Assembly (NCBI GenBank): GCA_029555205.1
Contig: JAKPTB010000151.1
Location: forward strand, 1-64,000
DNA length: 64,000 nucleotides
Direction: 5' to 3'
Origin: Bacillota bacterium
GTDB taxonomy: Bacteria > Bacillota > Desulfotomaculia > Desulfotomaculales > Pelotomaculaceae
Shown: positions 1 through 9,147 of the stretch, piece after piece
Numbering within the stretch: the first letter of the stretch is position 1
Layout: the number at the start of each line of letters is the position of its first letter
Made by a program: the position numbers and the translations under genes
The notes under the pieces: model-generated
Databases searched by the model: none
Told to the model about the DNA's origin: nothing
Seen by the model: only the letters and a program-made list of their open reading frames with translations

Positions 1-1489
1 CGATACTGTTGAGCCGGCCGGCCTCAGCCAGAGCGATGTAAGCCCACATATCGCTGTAGATACTGTTTTCGAAGGAACCCTGGCCTGCGCCGTCAGCCTT
101 CTGCCGGCCGGCCAGCAAAGCGGCCAGGTGATCGCGGGTAGCCGTTTCGCTGCTCCAACAGCTCACGGCAAGCAGGCACTGGGCTATGGTTTTTGTCCTT
201 GATTGCTTGACCCAGATTGATGATGCCCCGGCATATTCGTCAAAACTCTTGCCTATTGATTTTAAGGCTATAAGCGTCTCGGCGCTGGCCAGGGTACTGT
301 CCCAGGGTGCATTGATAGCCGCCGTATCGCTATCCTGAATATCGGCCAGGTAAGCCAGGCCGTCTGCAATGGCGCTGTGAACGCTGCTGCCAGGTCTGTC
401 CGCATCATCGAAGTAACTTAAGGCCGTCAATACCTGCGCCGTTAAATCAGGTTCCTCCGGGTCGTAGCCGCCCCAGGCCGCCCCGGCCGGCTGGCCCCAA
501 CTGTTAAAATGGTCGTTTTTAAAGGTGTTGAGATAGGCAAGGGCTTGATCCTGGTCAATAAGACCGAGCTTGCCTGCCTTGCCGAGGGCGGTCAAAACAA
601 GAACATGATCGTAAACACTGCCGCCGAAATGCAATTGCCCCGGTACGCTTTCGTCCGCCTTGGCAATCAAGGCGCCGGCCAGGATATCAATGATTTCAGA
701 GTCAGGATAAACTGCCTGAACCACGGAGATTTCCCTGGCCAGGCGAACAGCGTCACTTTCTTCTGGATTTTCTGCTGCTGCGTGGGCCGAAGCTAAAACC
801 TCTTCCATTAAAGTAGTGCTGCCGTTAAACCAGTCGCTGCCCGCAAGATCTTCACCGGCTGCAGCCAGGGCCTCCGCACAGCGGTAGTCAAAATTCCAGC
901 CATCTGCGGAATAAGGCATGTTCCCGCTGCAGTAGCCGTTCTTAAAGTAGTTTACAGCTAGAGCAAGGGAATAATTTACCTGCTCTTCCAGACCGGTGCC
1001 GGGCAAGTCATTCCTAATCTCAGCCAGGGCCTGTAACGGGACCTTGCTACCATACTCGTTCGCGTAGGGACCGAAGCTACCATCAGCATTCTGGGTGTTA
1101 ATTATGTATGTAATCAAACTGTTGCTGTCCCCGAGAAAGCCTGCCAGCTTCGTTATCTTAGACTTCAATGTTTCATTATCCCGCGTCCATTTTTCGGAAG
1201 CCAGATCCTCTCCAGCCAGATTTAAAACATAGGCTGAATACCCGTCGATATCTTTATAATTCATATATTCCTTATGGATAAAATCCACTGCCCCGGCTGT
1301 CATCTCAGCGGCTGTTAACTTGCCGCTGCTGTCAGCACAAGATGTTTTGGTCGAAGTACCAAGGATTGCCGCAAAGGAGCACAGAATTAGAAACATTGTA
1401 ATCAATGTACCCTTTTTCCCTGCGACCCGTCTTTTCAGCCCTTTCAAACGGGTAACAATGCCTGCGCCCAGGCAGAAGTTAAACAGCAT
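1..1489 (-). CDS. Secreted alpha/alpha-toroid (prenyltransferase/squalene-oxidase repeat) protein, C-terminus truncated by window edge; candidate transcobalamin-like B12-binding protein
   Basis: Read by hand on the minus strand: RBS AAGGAGG, then MLFNFCLGAGIVTRLKGLKRRVAGKKGTLITMFLILCSFAAILG (signal/TM) and repeats such as QNADGSFGPYANEYGSKVPLQALAE and GQGSFENSIYSDMWAYIALAEAGRLNSI. Frame stays open to position 1. Lies downstream of two cobalamin riboswitches. Confidence 0.7.
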   Translation of the reverse strand, partial: MLFNFCLGAGIVTRLKGLKRRVAGKKGTLITMFLILCSFAAILGTSTKTSCADSSGKLTAAEMTAGAVDFIHKEYMNYKDIDGYSAYVLNLAGEDLASEKWTRDNETLKSKITKLAGFLGDSNSLITYIINTQNADGSFGPYANEYGSKVPLQALAEIRNDLPGTGLEEQVNYSLALAVNYFKNGYCSGNMPYSADGWNFDYRCAEALAAAGEDLAGSDWFNGSTTLMEEVLASAHAAAENPEESDAVRLAREISVVQAVYPDSEIIDILAGALIAKADESVPGQLHFGGSVYDHVLVLTALGKAGKLGLIDQDQALAYLNTFKNDHFNSWGQPAGAAWGGYDPEEPDLTAQVLTALSYFDDADRPGSSVHSAIADGLAYLADIQDSDTAAINAPWDSTLASAETLIALKSIGKSFDEYAGASSIWVKQSRTKTIAQCLLAVSCWSSETATRDHLAALLAGRQKADGAGQGSFENSIYSDMWAYIALAEAGRLNSI

Positions 1490-1696
1490 ATGACTTTTTC
1501 CCCTCCTTAATTTGAATTAATATTTTCCCGGTCCTCCCTTCCTAAGAAAATACACGCGGCAAATCCTTGAATCACCTTTTGCGCCTTTTTCTCCTGCTCA
1601 ATGACTGATTAAACAAGTTTTTTATATAAAAAACATTATTTTAAAAGTTACCCGCCTTTTAAAAAAACGGGTTAAGTAATAAGGAGGAGGTACAAT

Positions 1697-1733
1697 AAAA
1701 GCCCGTTTGCCTTTCTCGGGCAGCCGGGCTTTT
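1697..1733 (-). terminator. Intrinsic terminator/expression-platform hairpin after the proximal cobalamin riboswitch
   Basis: AAAAGCCCG...CGGGCTTTT inverted repeat between riboswitch and CDS. Confidence 0.6.
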
Positions 1734-1797
1734 GCTTGGCTGTAATCGACCAACAAAAATAACCCTGCACTTTCAACGGAAGGCGGTTATCAAATAA

Positions 1798-1963
1798 CCA
1801 GGCAGGTCTCCTGACTCATGGATCAACGCGTACTCCCCGCCTTCCCGGGCATATAATTTACCCAGTGGCATTCCAGGAGAGCCGCTACCCACTCACAGTG
1901 GCCGGACCGTCCGGGACTTTCACCCGGTTCCCTTTTAACCCCGGCGAATGCCGGAGTCACCTG
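1798..1963 (-). promoter_or_regulatory. Cobalamin riboswitch (proximal copy)
   Basis: Reverse complement carries the B12-box-like GCCACTGTGAGTGG, GGGAAGGCGGGGAGTACGCG and GAGTCAGGAGACCTGCC elements typical of cobalamin riboswitches. Confidence 0.93.
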
Positions 1964-2029
1964 ATTATTTATATAATGTCTTATTAACTTTCTTTTAGAA
2001 TTAACAAGAGGACTTCTATTTCAACATAA

Positions 2030-2062
2030 TAATAACCCCGGCTTGCTAAAAACCGGGGTTGT
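2030..2062 (-). terminator. Intrinsic terminator between the two tandem riboswitches
   Basis: AACCCCGG-TTTTTAGCAAG-CCGGGGTT hairpin followed by a T-rich stretch on the minus strand. Confidence 0.65.
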
Positions 2063-2143
2063 TCTTGATAAAGGCAAGACATTTTATAAATGCCTTATTA
2101 TCACCACCGGCTTTTCAGAGGAAAGCCCTGTAGCAAAATCATT

Positions 2144-2309
2144 CAGGCAGGTCTCCTGACTCATGGATCAACGCGTACTCCCCGCCTTCCCGGGCATATT
2201 ATTTACCCAGTGGCATTCCAGGAGAGCCACTACCCACTCACAGTGGCCGGACCGTCCGGGACTTTCACCCGGTTCCCTCTTAATCCCGGCGAATGCCGGA
2301 ATTACCTGA
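2144..2309 (-). promoter_or_regulatory. Cobalamin riboswitch (distal copy, nearly identical to 1798..1963)
   Basis: Same B12-box and GAGTCAGGAGACCTGCCTG elements; differs from the proximal copy at only a handful of positions by eye. Confidence 0.93.
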
Positions 2310-2380
2310 ATGGATTATCATTTTTATCATATTTTAGCAGAGTTTATCGTCCCTGTCCATGATATTTTTTTGAAAAAAGT

Positions 2381-2415
2381 AAGGTCCTTATACCGCCTGT
2401 TAGTATAAGGACCTT
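2381..2415. terminator. Intrinsic terminator downstream of the alcohol dehydrogenase gene
   Basis: AAGGTCCTTATA-ccgcctgttag-TATAAGGACCTT perfect inverted repeat with T-rich flanks. Confidence 0.75.
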
Positions 2416-2493
2416 TCTTGAACGGGGTTCCATGGAGGTGTAAGCCTGGCCCCGCGCTTATTAATTCAATTTATTTAACTACATTTTATTCCA

Positions 2494-3666
2494 CTACATT
2501 GCCGCCTTAAAGATTCCGATTACATCTTCCAGCGTAGCAATGCGCGGATTGGTAAAGCTGCAAGCATCTTTCATGGCGTTCTTGGCCATAACTTCGAAGT
2601 CTTCTTCTTTGACGTTCAGTTCCTTAAGACCTGCAGGGATACCAACATCAGCAGAAAGCTTCTTAATGGCAGCAATGGCTACGTCGGCGGCATCACGCAC
2701 GGACAGTCCCTCAATATTCTCACCCATGGCTGCGGCAATATCGGCAAAGCGCTTGGGATTGGAAATCAGGTTAAAGCTTTCAACTGCCGGCAGCAGGATA
2801 GCGTTACAGACACCATGGGGCAGGTTGTAGAAGCCGCCCAACTGGTGAGCCATAGCATGGACATAGCCCAGGCTTGCGTTGTTGAAGGCCATTCCAGCCA
2901 GGTACTCGGCATAGGCCATTTTATCCCGGGCCTCCATATTTTGCCCGTTGGCTACGGCGTTGCGCAGGTTTTCCGATATGAGCTGGATAGCCTTCAGGGC
3001 GCAGGCATCAGTAACTGGAGTGGCGATAGTGGAAACATAGGCTTCCACAGCGTGGGTCAGGGCGTCCATGCCGGTGGCGGCGGTCAGAGCCGGCGGCATC
3101 CCTACCATCATAACGGGGTCATTGATGGCAACATTTGGAGTTACACGCCAGTCCACAATCGCCATTTTAACATGTGTATCGGTATTGGTGATGATGCAGA
3201 AGCGGGTCATTTCGCTGGCAGTGCCGGCAGTGGTGTTGATGGCGATGAACGGAGGCATTGGTTTACTGGACTTGTCGACCCCTTCGTAATCACGGATGTG
3301 GCCGCCGTTGGTGGAAACGATGCCGATCCCTTTGGCGCAGTCATGGGAGCTTCCGCCGCCCAGGGAGATTATTGAATCGCACTTATTGTCCTGAAAAACT
3401 TTGAGGCCGTCATGTACGTTTATATCAGTCGGGTTCGGCTCCGCTCCGTCAAAAATAATTGCTGAAGCGCCGGCCTCTTCCACATAACCTTTGATTTTTT
3501 CAGCCACGCCAAGGGCTGCAAGGCCTTTATCAGTAACAATCAGAGGTTTTTTGCAACCCAGTGTTTTGACCTGGTTACCTGTTTCTTTAACCGCACCGAC
3601 ACCCATTAATGTAACAGTAGGAATAAAAAATCCGTAGACTTGATCTGCCAATGCCATATTTCTCAT
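2494..3666 (-). CDS. Iron-containing (type III) alcohol dehydrogenase
   Basis: [42 protein letters not shown] and [24 protein letters not shown] motifs. Start may be the internal MALADQ. Confidence 0.93.
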   Translation of the reverse strand: MRNMALADQVYGFFIPTVTLMGVGAVKETGNQVKTLGCKKPLIVTDKGLAALGVAEKIKGYVEEAGASAIIFDGAEPNPTDINVHDGLKVFQDNKCDSIISLGGGSSHDCAKGIGIVSTNGGHIRDYEGVDKSSKPMPPFIAINTTAGTASEMTRFCIITNTDTHVKMAIVDWRVTPNVAINDPVMMVGMPPALTAATGMDALTHAVEAYVSTIATPVTDACALKAIQLISENLRNAVANGQNMEARDKMAYAEYLAGMAFNNASLGYVHAMAHQLGGFYNLPHGVCNAILLPAVESFNLISNPKRFADIAAAMGENIEGLSVRDAADVAIAAIKKLSADVGIPAGLKELNVKEEDFEVMAKNAMKDACSFTNPRIATLEDVIGIFKAAM

Positions 3667-4268
3667 CTCCTTACGTATTTTTAATTAAATGTACTAATTC
3701 TTTGCTAAATCCTTTACTAAAACACACCACACCAATAAACCCTTACTGTAGATATGCTGAATAAAACTCAGGACTTCTTCTGCCTCCCTCCTTTTTTATT
3801 ATTTATCCCTGCAGGAATAAAAAAGCCACAATGATCTTACTCATATCTTATGTCAGGATAGAACCTTCATAGCTCAAACATTACAAGAACACAATACCGG
3901 AATTAAACTTGATTCTTGCTGCGATCTTTATGGCCGGCAAATTAAGAAGTTGTATAAATAAATACCAATAAACCGTAAACCTCTTTTATTCTGTCATCAA
4001 TATCTGTCTTGTAATTAACACTAATGCAATCCCTGTACCAAACATCAAAAGCACTTTCAAAATGTTCCGGAATTTTTTAAAAATGTGCTGCTCTCTTCCC
4101 CAGTATCAGGGTTTATGGGCAATGATACTTGCAAAAATTTATTTGGCTTTAAACTTGAAGATTATTTTTAAGCCTCATGACTAATAAATCCCTGTTCCAT
4201 ACAAACATGCCGGCCAAACTCCTGAAGCGAAATGCTACAGCCTGCCCTAATTCAGGACAGGCTGCCTT

Positions 4269-5846
4269 TTAAACATCTTCTTGCAAACTGTATTTTTTAA
4301 TCTTGCGGTAAAGGGTGCTCCTGGCAATCCCCAGGGCACGGGCTGTGAGGGAAATGTTATGATTATAATAGCGCAGTGTTTCGGCAATGAACTTGCCTTC
4401 CAGATCCTTTAAACCCGGTGCTTCTCCTTCTGCCAGTTTACGTTTCGCAAGTATCCGCTCTAAATGATGAATCAGGGACCTGGCCAGTTTGTTGGCCAGG
4501 AGCAATTGGTCCGGGGGCAGATGATCCCAGTCAAGGTCCTTTGCCAGACAAGCTTGCAGATATCTGACAGGGGCCGAAACCACATCATCCATGGACTTCT
4601 CTTTTTCATCTTCCGGTTCATCTTCCGGCAAGCGTTCCGGTTGATGCCCGTCTGGTTTTTTATGCAACAGCAAGCCAATCATATGCCGCGGCATAATGAC
4701 GGGGTCTTCACACAGCGCCACCACCTGTTCAATGGCTTTGGCCAGTTCGCGGACATTGCCCGGCCAGTGATAGGCCTGAAGAATACGGAGGCATATGGGG
4801 GAAATTTGTAAAACCTGGCGCCCCTCCTGTTGGGCATACTTCTTTAAAAAGAAGTCTACCAGTTCTGGTATGTCTCCGGGGCGTGTCCGCAGCGGCGGCA
4901 GTGTTAAATTAACAACTTCCAGACGATAAAGCAAGTCTTCGCGAAAAGTTTTATCCTTTACTCTTTCTTTTAGATCTATATTTGTGGCGGCGATGACCCT
5001 GACATTAGTCTTAATGAACTCTTCACCGCCAATACGCATAAATTCACCGTTTTCCAGGACACGCAGCAGCTTGACCTGTAAAGACTGGCTGGCCTCGCCA
5101 ATTTCATCGAGGAACAACGTACCCCCGTCGGCCAGCTCAAATATGCCTCGTTTACGGCTAACGGAATCTGTAAATGCACCCTTTTCATGTCCGAACAGCT
5201 CGCTTTCGAGCAAGTTTTCCGATAGGGCGCCGCAATTTACAGCAACAAAGGGCTTTCTGGACCGGTTGCTGGCGGCATGCACGAAACGGGCCAGGACCTC
5301 TTTGCCGCTGCCCGTTTCACCCTGAATCAGGATGTTGATATCCTTAGCCGCCGCCTTGTAAGCCGCCGCAACCAGACGCTGCATCTCCGGCGATTTTCCG
5401 ACAATAAACCGGTGGCGCCGGGCCAGTTCTTCCCAGCCGGGCCGTACGGGTGCATGGTTAAATTTCTCCTGGTAAAACTGCAATGCCTCTTTAATTATTT
5501 TTTTTAAGGCACTGATATTATCAAAGGGCTTCTCAAGAAAATCGTATGCCCCGAGCTGCATAGCCTTGACCGCTGTACGCGTAGTGCTGAGACCGGTCAT
5601 AACTATATACAGGCAGCGGGGCCTTTTGGCTTTAAATTCCTGAAACAATTGAATACCACAAGCATCAGGTAATTCTAAATCCAGCAGCACCACCTGAAAA
5701 TGATCTTTATAAAACAATTGCCGGGCCTGTTCACCGCTATGCGCCAGCACCACCTCCAGGTCTTCGCCTTCTATCAGGCGTTGAATTAATTTGCCGATTC
5801 CAACTTCGTCGTCAACTACCAGGATCCGTTTCTTCCGGCTAAACAA
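4269..5846 (-). CDS. Sigma-54-dependent response regulator (receiver - AAA+ - Fis HTH, NtrC/AtoC type)
   Basis: Receiver ILVVDDEVGIG...LLDLELPDACG, AAA+ GETGSGKE, GAFTDSVSRKRGIFELADGGTLFLDEIGE, Fis-like C-terminus ISLTARALGIARSTLYRKIKK. Track ORF extends to 5954; GGAGGTG-N7-TTG at 5846 looks like the real start. Confidence 0.93.
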   Translation of the reverse strand: MFSRKKRILVVDDEVGIGKLIQRLIEGEDLEVVLAHSGEQARQLFYKDHFQVVLLDLELPDACGIQLFQEFKAKRPRCLYIVMTGLSTTRTAVKAMQLGAYDFLEKPFDNISALKKIIKEALQFYQEKFNHAPVRPGWEELARRHRFIVGKSPEMQRLVAAAYKAAAKDINILIQGETGSGKEVLARFVHAASNRSRKPFVAVNCGALSENLLESELFGHEKGAFTDSVSRKRGIFELADGGTLFLDEIGEASQSLQVKLLRVLENGEFMRIGGEEFIKTNVRVIAATNIDLKERVKDKTFREDLLYRLEVVNLTLPPLRTRPGDIPELVDFFLKKYAQQEGRQVLQISPICLRILQAYHWPGNVRELAKAIEQVVALCEDPVIMPRHMIGLLLHKKPDGHQPERLPEDEPEDEKEKSMDDVVSAPVRYLQACLAKDLDWDHLPPDQLLLANKLARSLIHHLERILAKRKLAEGEAPGLKDLEGKFIAETLRYYNHNISLTARALGIARSTLYRKIKKYSLQEDV

Positions 5847-6455
5847 AAATTTCCACCTCCGGGTCAAACCACTATTATTAACATTAAAATAGAAAACCAC
5901 GCTACCTGCTAATCCAGACAAGGAAAAAACATGGCCTCCGTGGCTTTTTGACAAGCAGCTCCTTTCAATAGCGCTCAGTCAGGCTATTTAGTTTAAAATA
6001 CCTGGGCACGTTTACTTTTCCTGCAGTACTGTATTTTACCAGCAATACATAATTATTTTTATTTTAAACTCTTATCTCCGCAAAAGTCAATTATCTTGAT
6101 AATCCAAAATTATGTACAAAAAAAACCAATTTATTTTAATAATAGAACACATTGTATAATACCCGTTGTCTTTACATTTAAAGGAAATAATATTTCATCA
6201 AGCGTTCCTTCTTTGGGATTATTTTTGAAGATTATCCCAAGAAGGGCTTTTGATTTTCTGATAATGTCCGGCAAAATTTATATTTGATGGTGTATATTTC
6301 TCTGATAAATAGAACATAATACTGATACTCCGCTTTGGTGAGTTCTATCTCTCCCCGTCCAGCGCAAGCTGGACTTTTTTTTCATTATTATTAGTGTTTG
6401 CAGAGCTTGACGCGCAAACCTTATTTAGATATAATAACATTTGCATCAGATTTTG

Positions 6456-6533
6456 CGGGATGTGGCGCAGTTTGGCTAGCGCGCTTGCCTTGGGAGCAAG
6501 AGGCCGGGGGTTCAAGTCCCTCCATCCCGACCA
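6456..6533 (+). tRNA. tRNA-Pro (TGG)
   Basis: Cloverleaf CGGGATG...CTTGCCTTGGGAGCAAG...GGTTCAAGTCC...CATCCCGACCA, anticodon TGG. Confidence 0.95.
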
Positions 6534-6609
6534 GGCCCCATGGTCAAGTGGTCTAAGACACCGCCCTTTCACGGCGGTAACCCGGGTTCGAATCCCGGTG
6601 GGGTCACCA
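6534..6609 (+). tRNA. tRNA-Glu (TTC)
   Basis: GGCCCCATGGTCAAGTGG...CCGCCCTTTCACGGCGG...GGTTCGAATCCCGGTGGGGTCACCA. Confidence 0.95.
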
Positions 6610-6664
6610 TAAAAATCAGCAGTGCCGCAGGTGTTGCTTGCACACTGAATATTTCTTCAACTGT

Positions 6665-6740
6665 TGGGGCGTCGCCAAGCGGTAAGGCACCGGACTCTGA
6701 CTCCGGCATTTCGTTGGTTCAAATCCAGCCGCCCCAGCCA
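6665..6740 (+). tRNA. tRNA-Gln (CTG)
   Basis: TGGGGCGTCGCCAAGCGG...CCGGACTCTGACTCCGG...GGTTCAAATCC...CGCCCCAGCCA, anticodon CTG. Confidence 0.93.
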
Positions 6741-6758
6741 TTTTAAAATATTCATATT

Positions 6759-6834
6759 GGGCCATTAGCTCAATTGGTAGAGCAGGCGACTCTTAATCGT
6801 CAGGTTTGGGGTTCGAGTCCCTAATGGCCCACCA
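6759..6834 (+). tRNA. tRNA-Lys (CTT)
   Basis: GGGCCATTAGCTCAATTGGTAGAGCA...GACTCTTAATCGTC...GGTTCGAGTCCCTAATGGCCCACCA. Confidence 0.95.
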
Positions 6835-6995
6835 GTCAAAGAAAACCCCCGAAAACCCCTTTAGGTTCCAGAGGGTTATTTTATTTGTCCCCTTCCCTGG
6901 AATTCAGCTTGCTGCTCAAGTCTTTCTAAGCATAAATCCACGAATTAACTGACCATGGACCAGTCCCCTGACAGTTATGAGGAATAAAATCTTAT

Positions 6996-7652
6996 TTAAC
7001 TTAATCTACTTTCCCGGGTAGGTATAGATAATGTAACCTGTTGGATGATGTCTTTAAAGGAATTATAATGCTGAACCCTTACCCCTTTTTCCAGACAAAA
7101 ATTATACAGTACTCCTTTGGCAAAAACCAAATCGGCATTTTGAGCGGGGCAGGTATCGGAATAGCCGTCGCCGATAAAAATAATTTCTTCAGCGTTTTCT
7201 CGTAGTTTGGACATTAAACTTTTTTTACAGGTTCCGCACTGGCCGCAGGCTGGATTATGGTAAGGGGTTTCAACTTCGAAACCGTCGTTGTAAACCAGCC
7301 TGTTGGCGTAATAAGAAACATTAATTCCGTACTTTTTAAAAAAAGTTTCTATACAAAAGTCGTACCCGTCACTTAATATATGGATTTTGTAATCCTGGTT
7401 CCGGCACAATGCCAGAAATTCCTGAAAATACTCGTCAATTTCTATCTTTTCGATCAAGCTTTTGATCTCTTTCAGGCCTACTCTAAAGAGTTTAAAGGTC
7501 ATGTTGGCGCAATCCCGGGTCGACAACAGCTTTTTTTCCCATAAATCGTTGATTTCCCTCCAGCCATCCCCGGCAAAGGCTTCAACCATAGCGGCACAGA
7601 CATCTACTTTGGTGATTGTGCCGTCAAAATCAACGAAAAACACTCTTTTCAT
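6996..7652 (-). CDS. HAD-family phosphatase (MtnX/SerB-like)
   Basis: N-terminal DFDGTITKVDVC and C-terminal IIFIGDGYSDTCPAQNADLVFA HAD motifs; last gene of the thiamine operon. Confidence 0.88.
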   Translation of the reverse strand: MKRVFFVDFDGTITKVDVCAAMVEAFAGDGWREINDLWEKKLLSTRDCANMTFKLFRVGLKEIKSLIEKIEIDEYFQEFLALCRNQDYKIHILSDGYDFCIETFFKKYGINVSYYANRLVYNDGFEVETPYHNPACGQCGTCKKSLMSKLRENAEEIIFIGDGYSDTCPAQNADLVFAKGVLYNFCLEKGVRVQHYNSFKDIIQQVTLSIPTRESRLS

Positions 7653-7732
7653 GCTTCCCTCCCTCTATACTCCAGCCTTATACTTCGTTTGCCATATGGA
7701 AACTATACTAAACAGCATAACTGTATGATGAA

Positions 7733-8356
7733 CTATTTTTTCCAGGCAACAATAAACTCCCTTGCCGCCGACCTGATCTCCCGGCTTCCCAGAATGGCTG
7801 AAATAACGGAAACACCTGCGATGCCGGTCTTTTTTACTTGCTCCAGATTGTTCAGTCCGACACCGCCAATGGCCACTACCGGTATCTTTACACTTTCCTT
7901 AATCAGCTTCAATCCGTCCACACCAATGGGTTTTCCCGCATCGGATTTGCTGGCCGTGTAATAAACCGGTCCCGCCCCAAGGTAATCAGCCCCGTGTTTT
8001 TCCCCGAAAACAGCCTGCTCCACATTGGAAACGGAATAGCCGATTATTTTCCCGGGGCCCATAATTTTCCTGGCAACCTCGATGGGGAGATCCTCCTGCC
8101 CGATGTGCAGTCCTGCCGCATCGACGGCCAGCGCTATGTCCAGGCGGTCGTTGACGATCAGCGGGACGTTGTAGGATGCAGCCAGTTCTTTCATTTTCAG
8201 GGCAATATTATAGAAATCCCTGCTGGAAACCTCCTTTTCCCTCAACTGAACGAGGCTTACTCCGCCTTGCAGGGCCTCTTCCACAACCCCGAAAAAATCC
8301 CTGCCCTTAAGCCAGGACCTGTCTGTGACAAGATAAAGAGTATAATCTAGATGCAT
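7733..8356 (-). CDS. thiE: Thiamine-phosphate synthase
   Basis: YLVTDRSWLKGRDFF, VSLVQLREKE, LIVNDRLDIALAVDAAGLHIGQEDLP, YLGAGPVYYTASKSDAGKPIG; start trimmed to MHLDYTLYL. Confidence 0.95.
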   Translation of the reverse strand: MHLDYTLYLVTDRSWLKGRDFFGVVEEALQGGVSLVQLREKEVSSRDFYNIALKMKELAASYNVPLIVNDRLDIALAVDAAGLHIGQEDLPIEVARKIMGPGKIIGYSVSNVEQAVFGEKHGADYLGAGPVYYTASKSDAGKPIGVDGLKLIKESVKIPVVAIGGVGLNNLEQVKKTGIAGVSVISAILGSREIRSAAREFIVAWKK

Positions 8357-9147
8357 TCGATCCTGCCTCCTTTCATTATATCTTCCCTGGTCATAGTGTA
8401 TAATGAATCGAACAACTTGACCCTGAATGTACCCGGATAAGGCCCTGAAGCCCGCGCGGCCATTTCCCCGGCCAGCCCCATAATTGCAACCCCGGCAGCA
8501 GCGGCCGCCCAACCGTCCGCAGATGAACCGGCAGCTGCAGCCGCCAGAGCTCCCACCATACAGCCGGCCCCCGTGATCTGCGACAGCATCGGAGTCCCGT
8601 TATAAATGAGACATGTTCTGGCCCCGTCGGTTACAATATCTGTTTTACCGGTTGCTGCAACAACTGTATTATATTTCTTGGCCAGGTTTACGCAGGCCTC
8701 TACGGCATCCTCGCCTTCCTCCAGGGAATCAACCCCCCTGACTTTAGCCCCGTAACCCGCCAGCGCTTTTATTTCCCCTGTGTTTCCTTTGATTATGGTA
8801 ATCCCGGCAAGATCCAGGAGCTTCTTGGTTACCTGCATCCTTCTGGATATAACGCCGCAGGCAACGGGATCAATTACCACAGGCACCTTTAACTCTGCAG
8901 CCTTGAGCGAAGCAGGGATGGCGGCTTCTTCCTGTTCTTTCGAAAATGTACCGATATTAATATAGAGGGCGGAGGCAAAGGGAACAAACTCTTCCACCTC
9001 TGCCACGGCTTCACACATGGCCGGTGAAGCGCCGAAACAGAGCAGGATGTTGGCACAATCATTTATCGTGACATAATTCGTAATGCAATGCACCAGAGGT
9101 GTTTTTGCCCTTACGCTTTCCATAATATCAGCGATTTTAGCGAGCAT
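8347..9147 (-). CDS. thiM: Hydroxyethylthiazole kinase
   Basis: TPLVHCITNYVTINDCANILLCFGASPAM, VVIDPVACG, ITGAGCMVGALAAA. Confidence 0.96.
   Translation of the reverse strand: MLAKIADIMESVRAKTPLVHCITNYVTINDCANILLCFGASPAMCEAVAEVEEFVPFASALYINIGTFSKEQEEAAIPASLKAAELKVPVVIDPVACGVISRRMQVTKKLLDLAGITIIKGNTGEIKALAGYGAKVRGVDSLEEGEDAVEACVNLAKKYNTVVAATGKTDIVTDGARTCLIYNGTPMLSQITGAGCMVGALAAAAAGSSADGWAAAAAGVAIMGLAGEMAARASGPYPGTFRVKLFDSLYTMTREDIMKGGRIECI

Noticed and set aside
3667-3900. Sigma-54 (-24/-12) promoter upstream of the alcohol dehydrogenase
   Set aside because: GG-N10-GC spacing not found on the minus strand; the TGCAGGAATAAAAAAGCC stretch has the wrong spacing.
6345-6746. ORFs 6345..6572(-), 6394..6612(+), 6540..6746(+)
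   Set aside because: They run through the tRNA-Pro/Glu/Gln genes; translations are of tRNA sequence.
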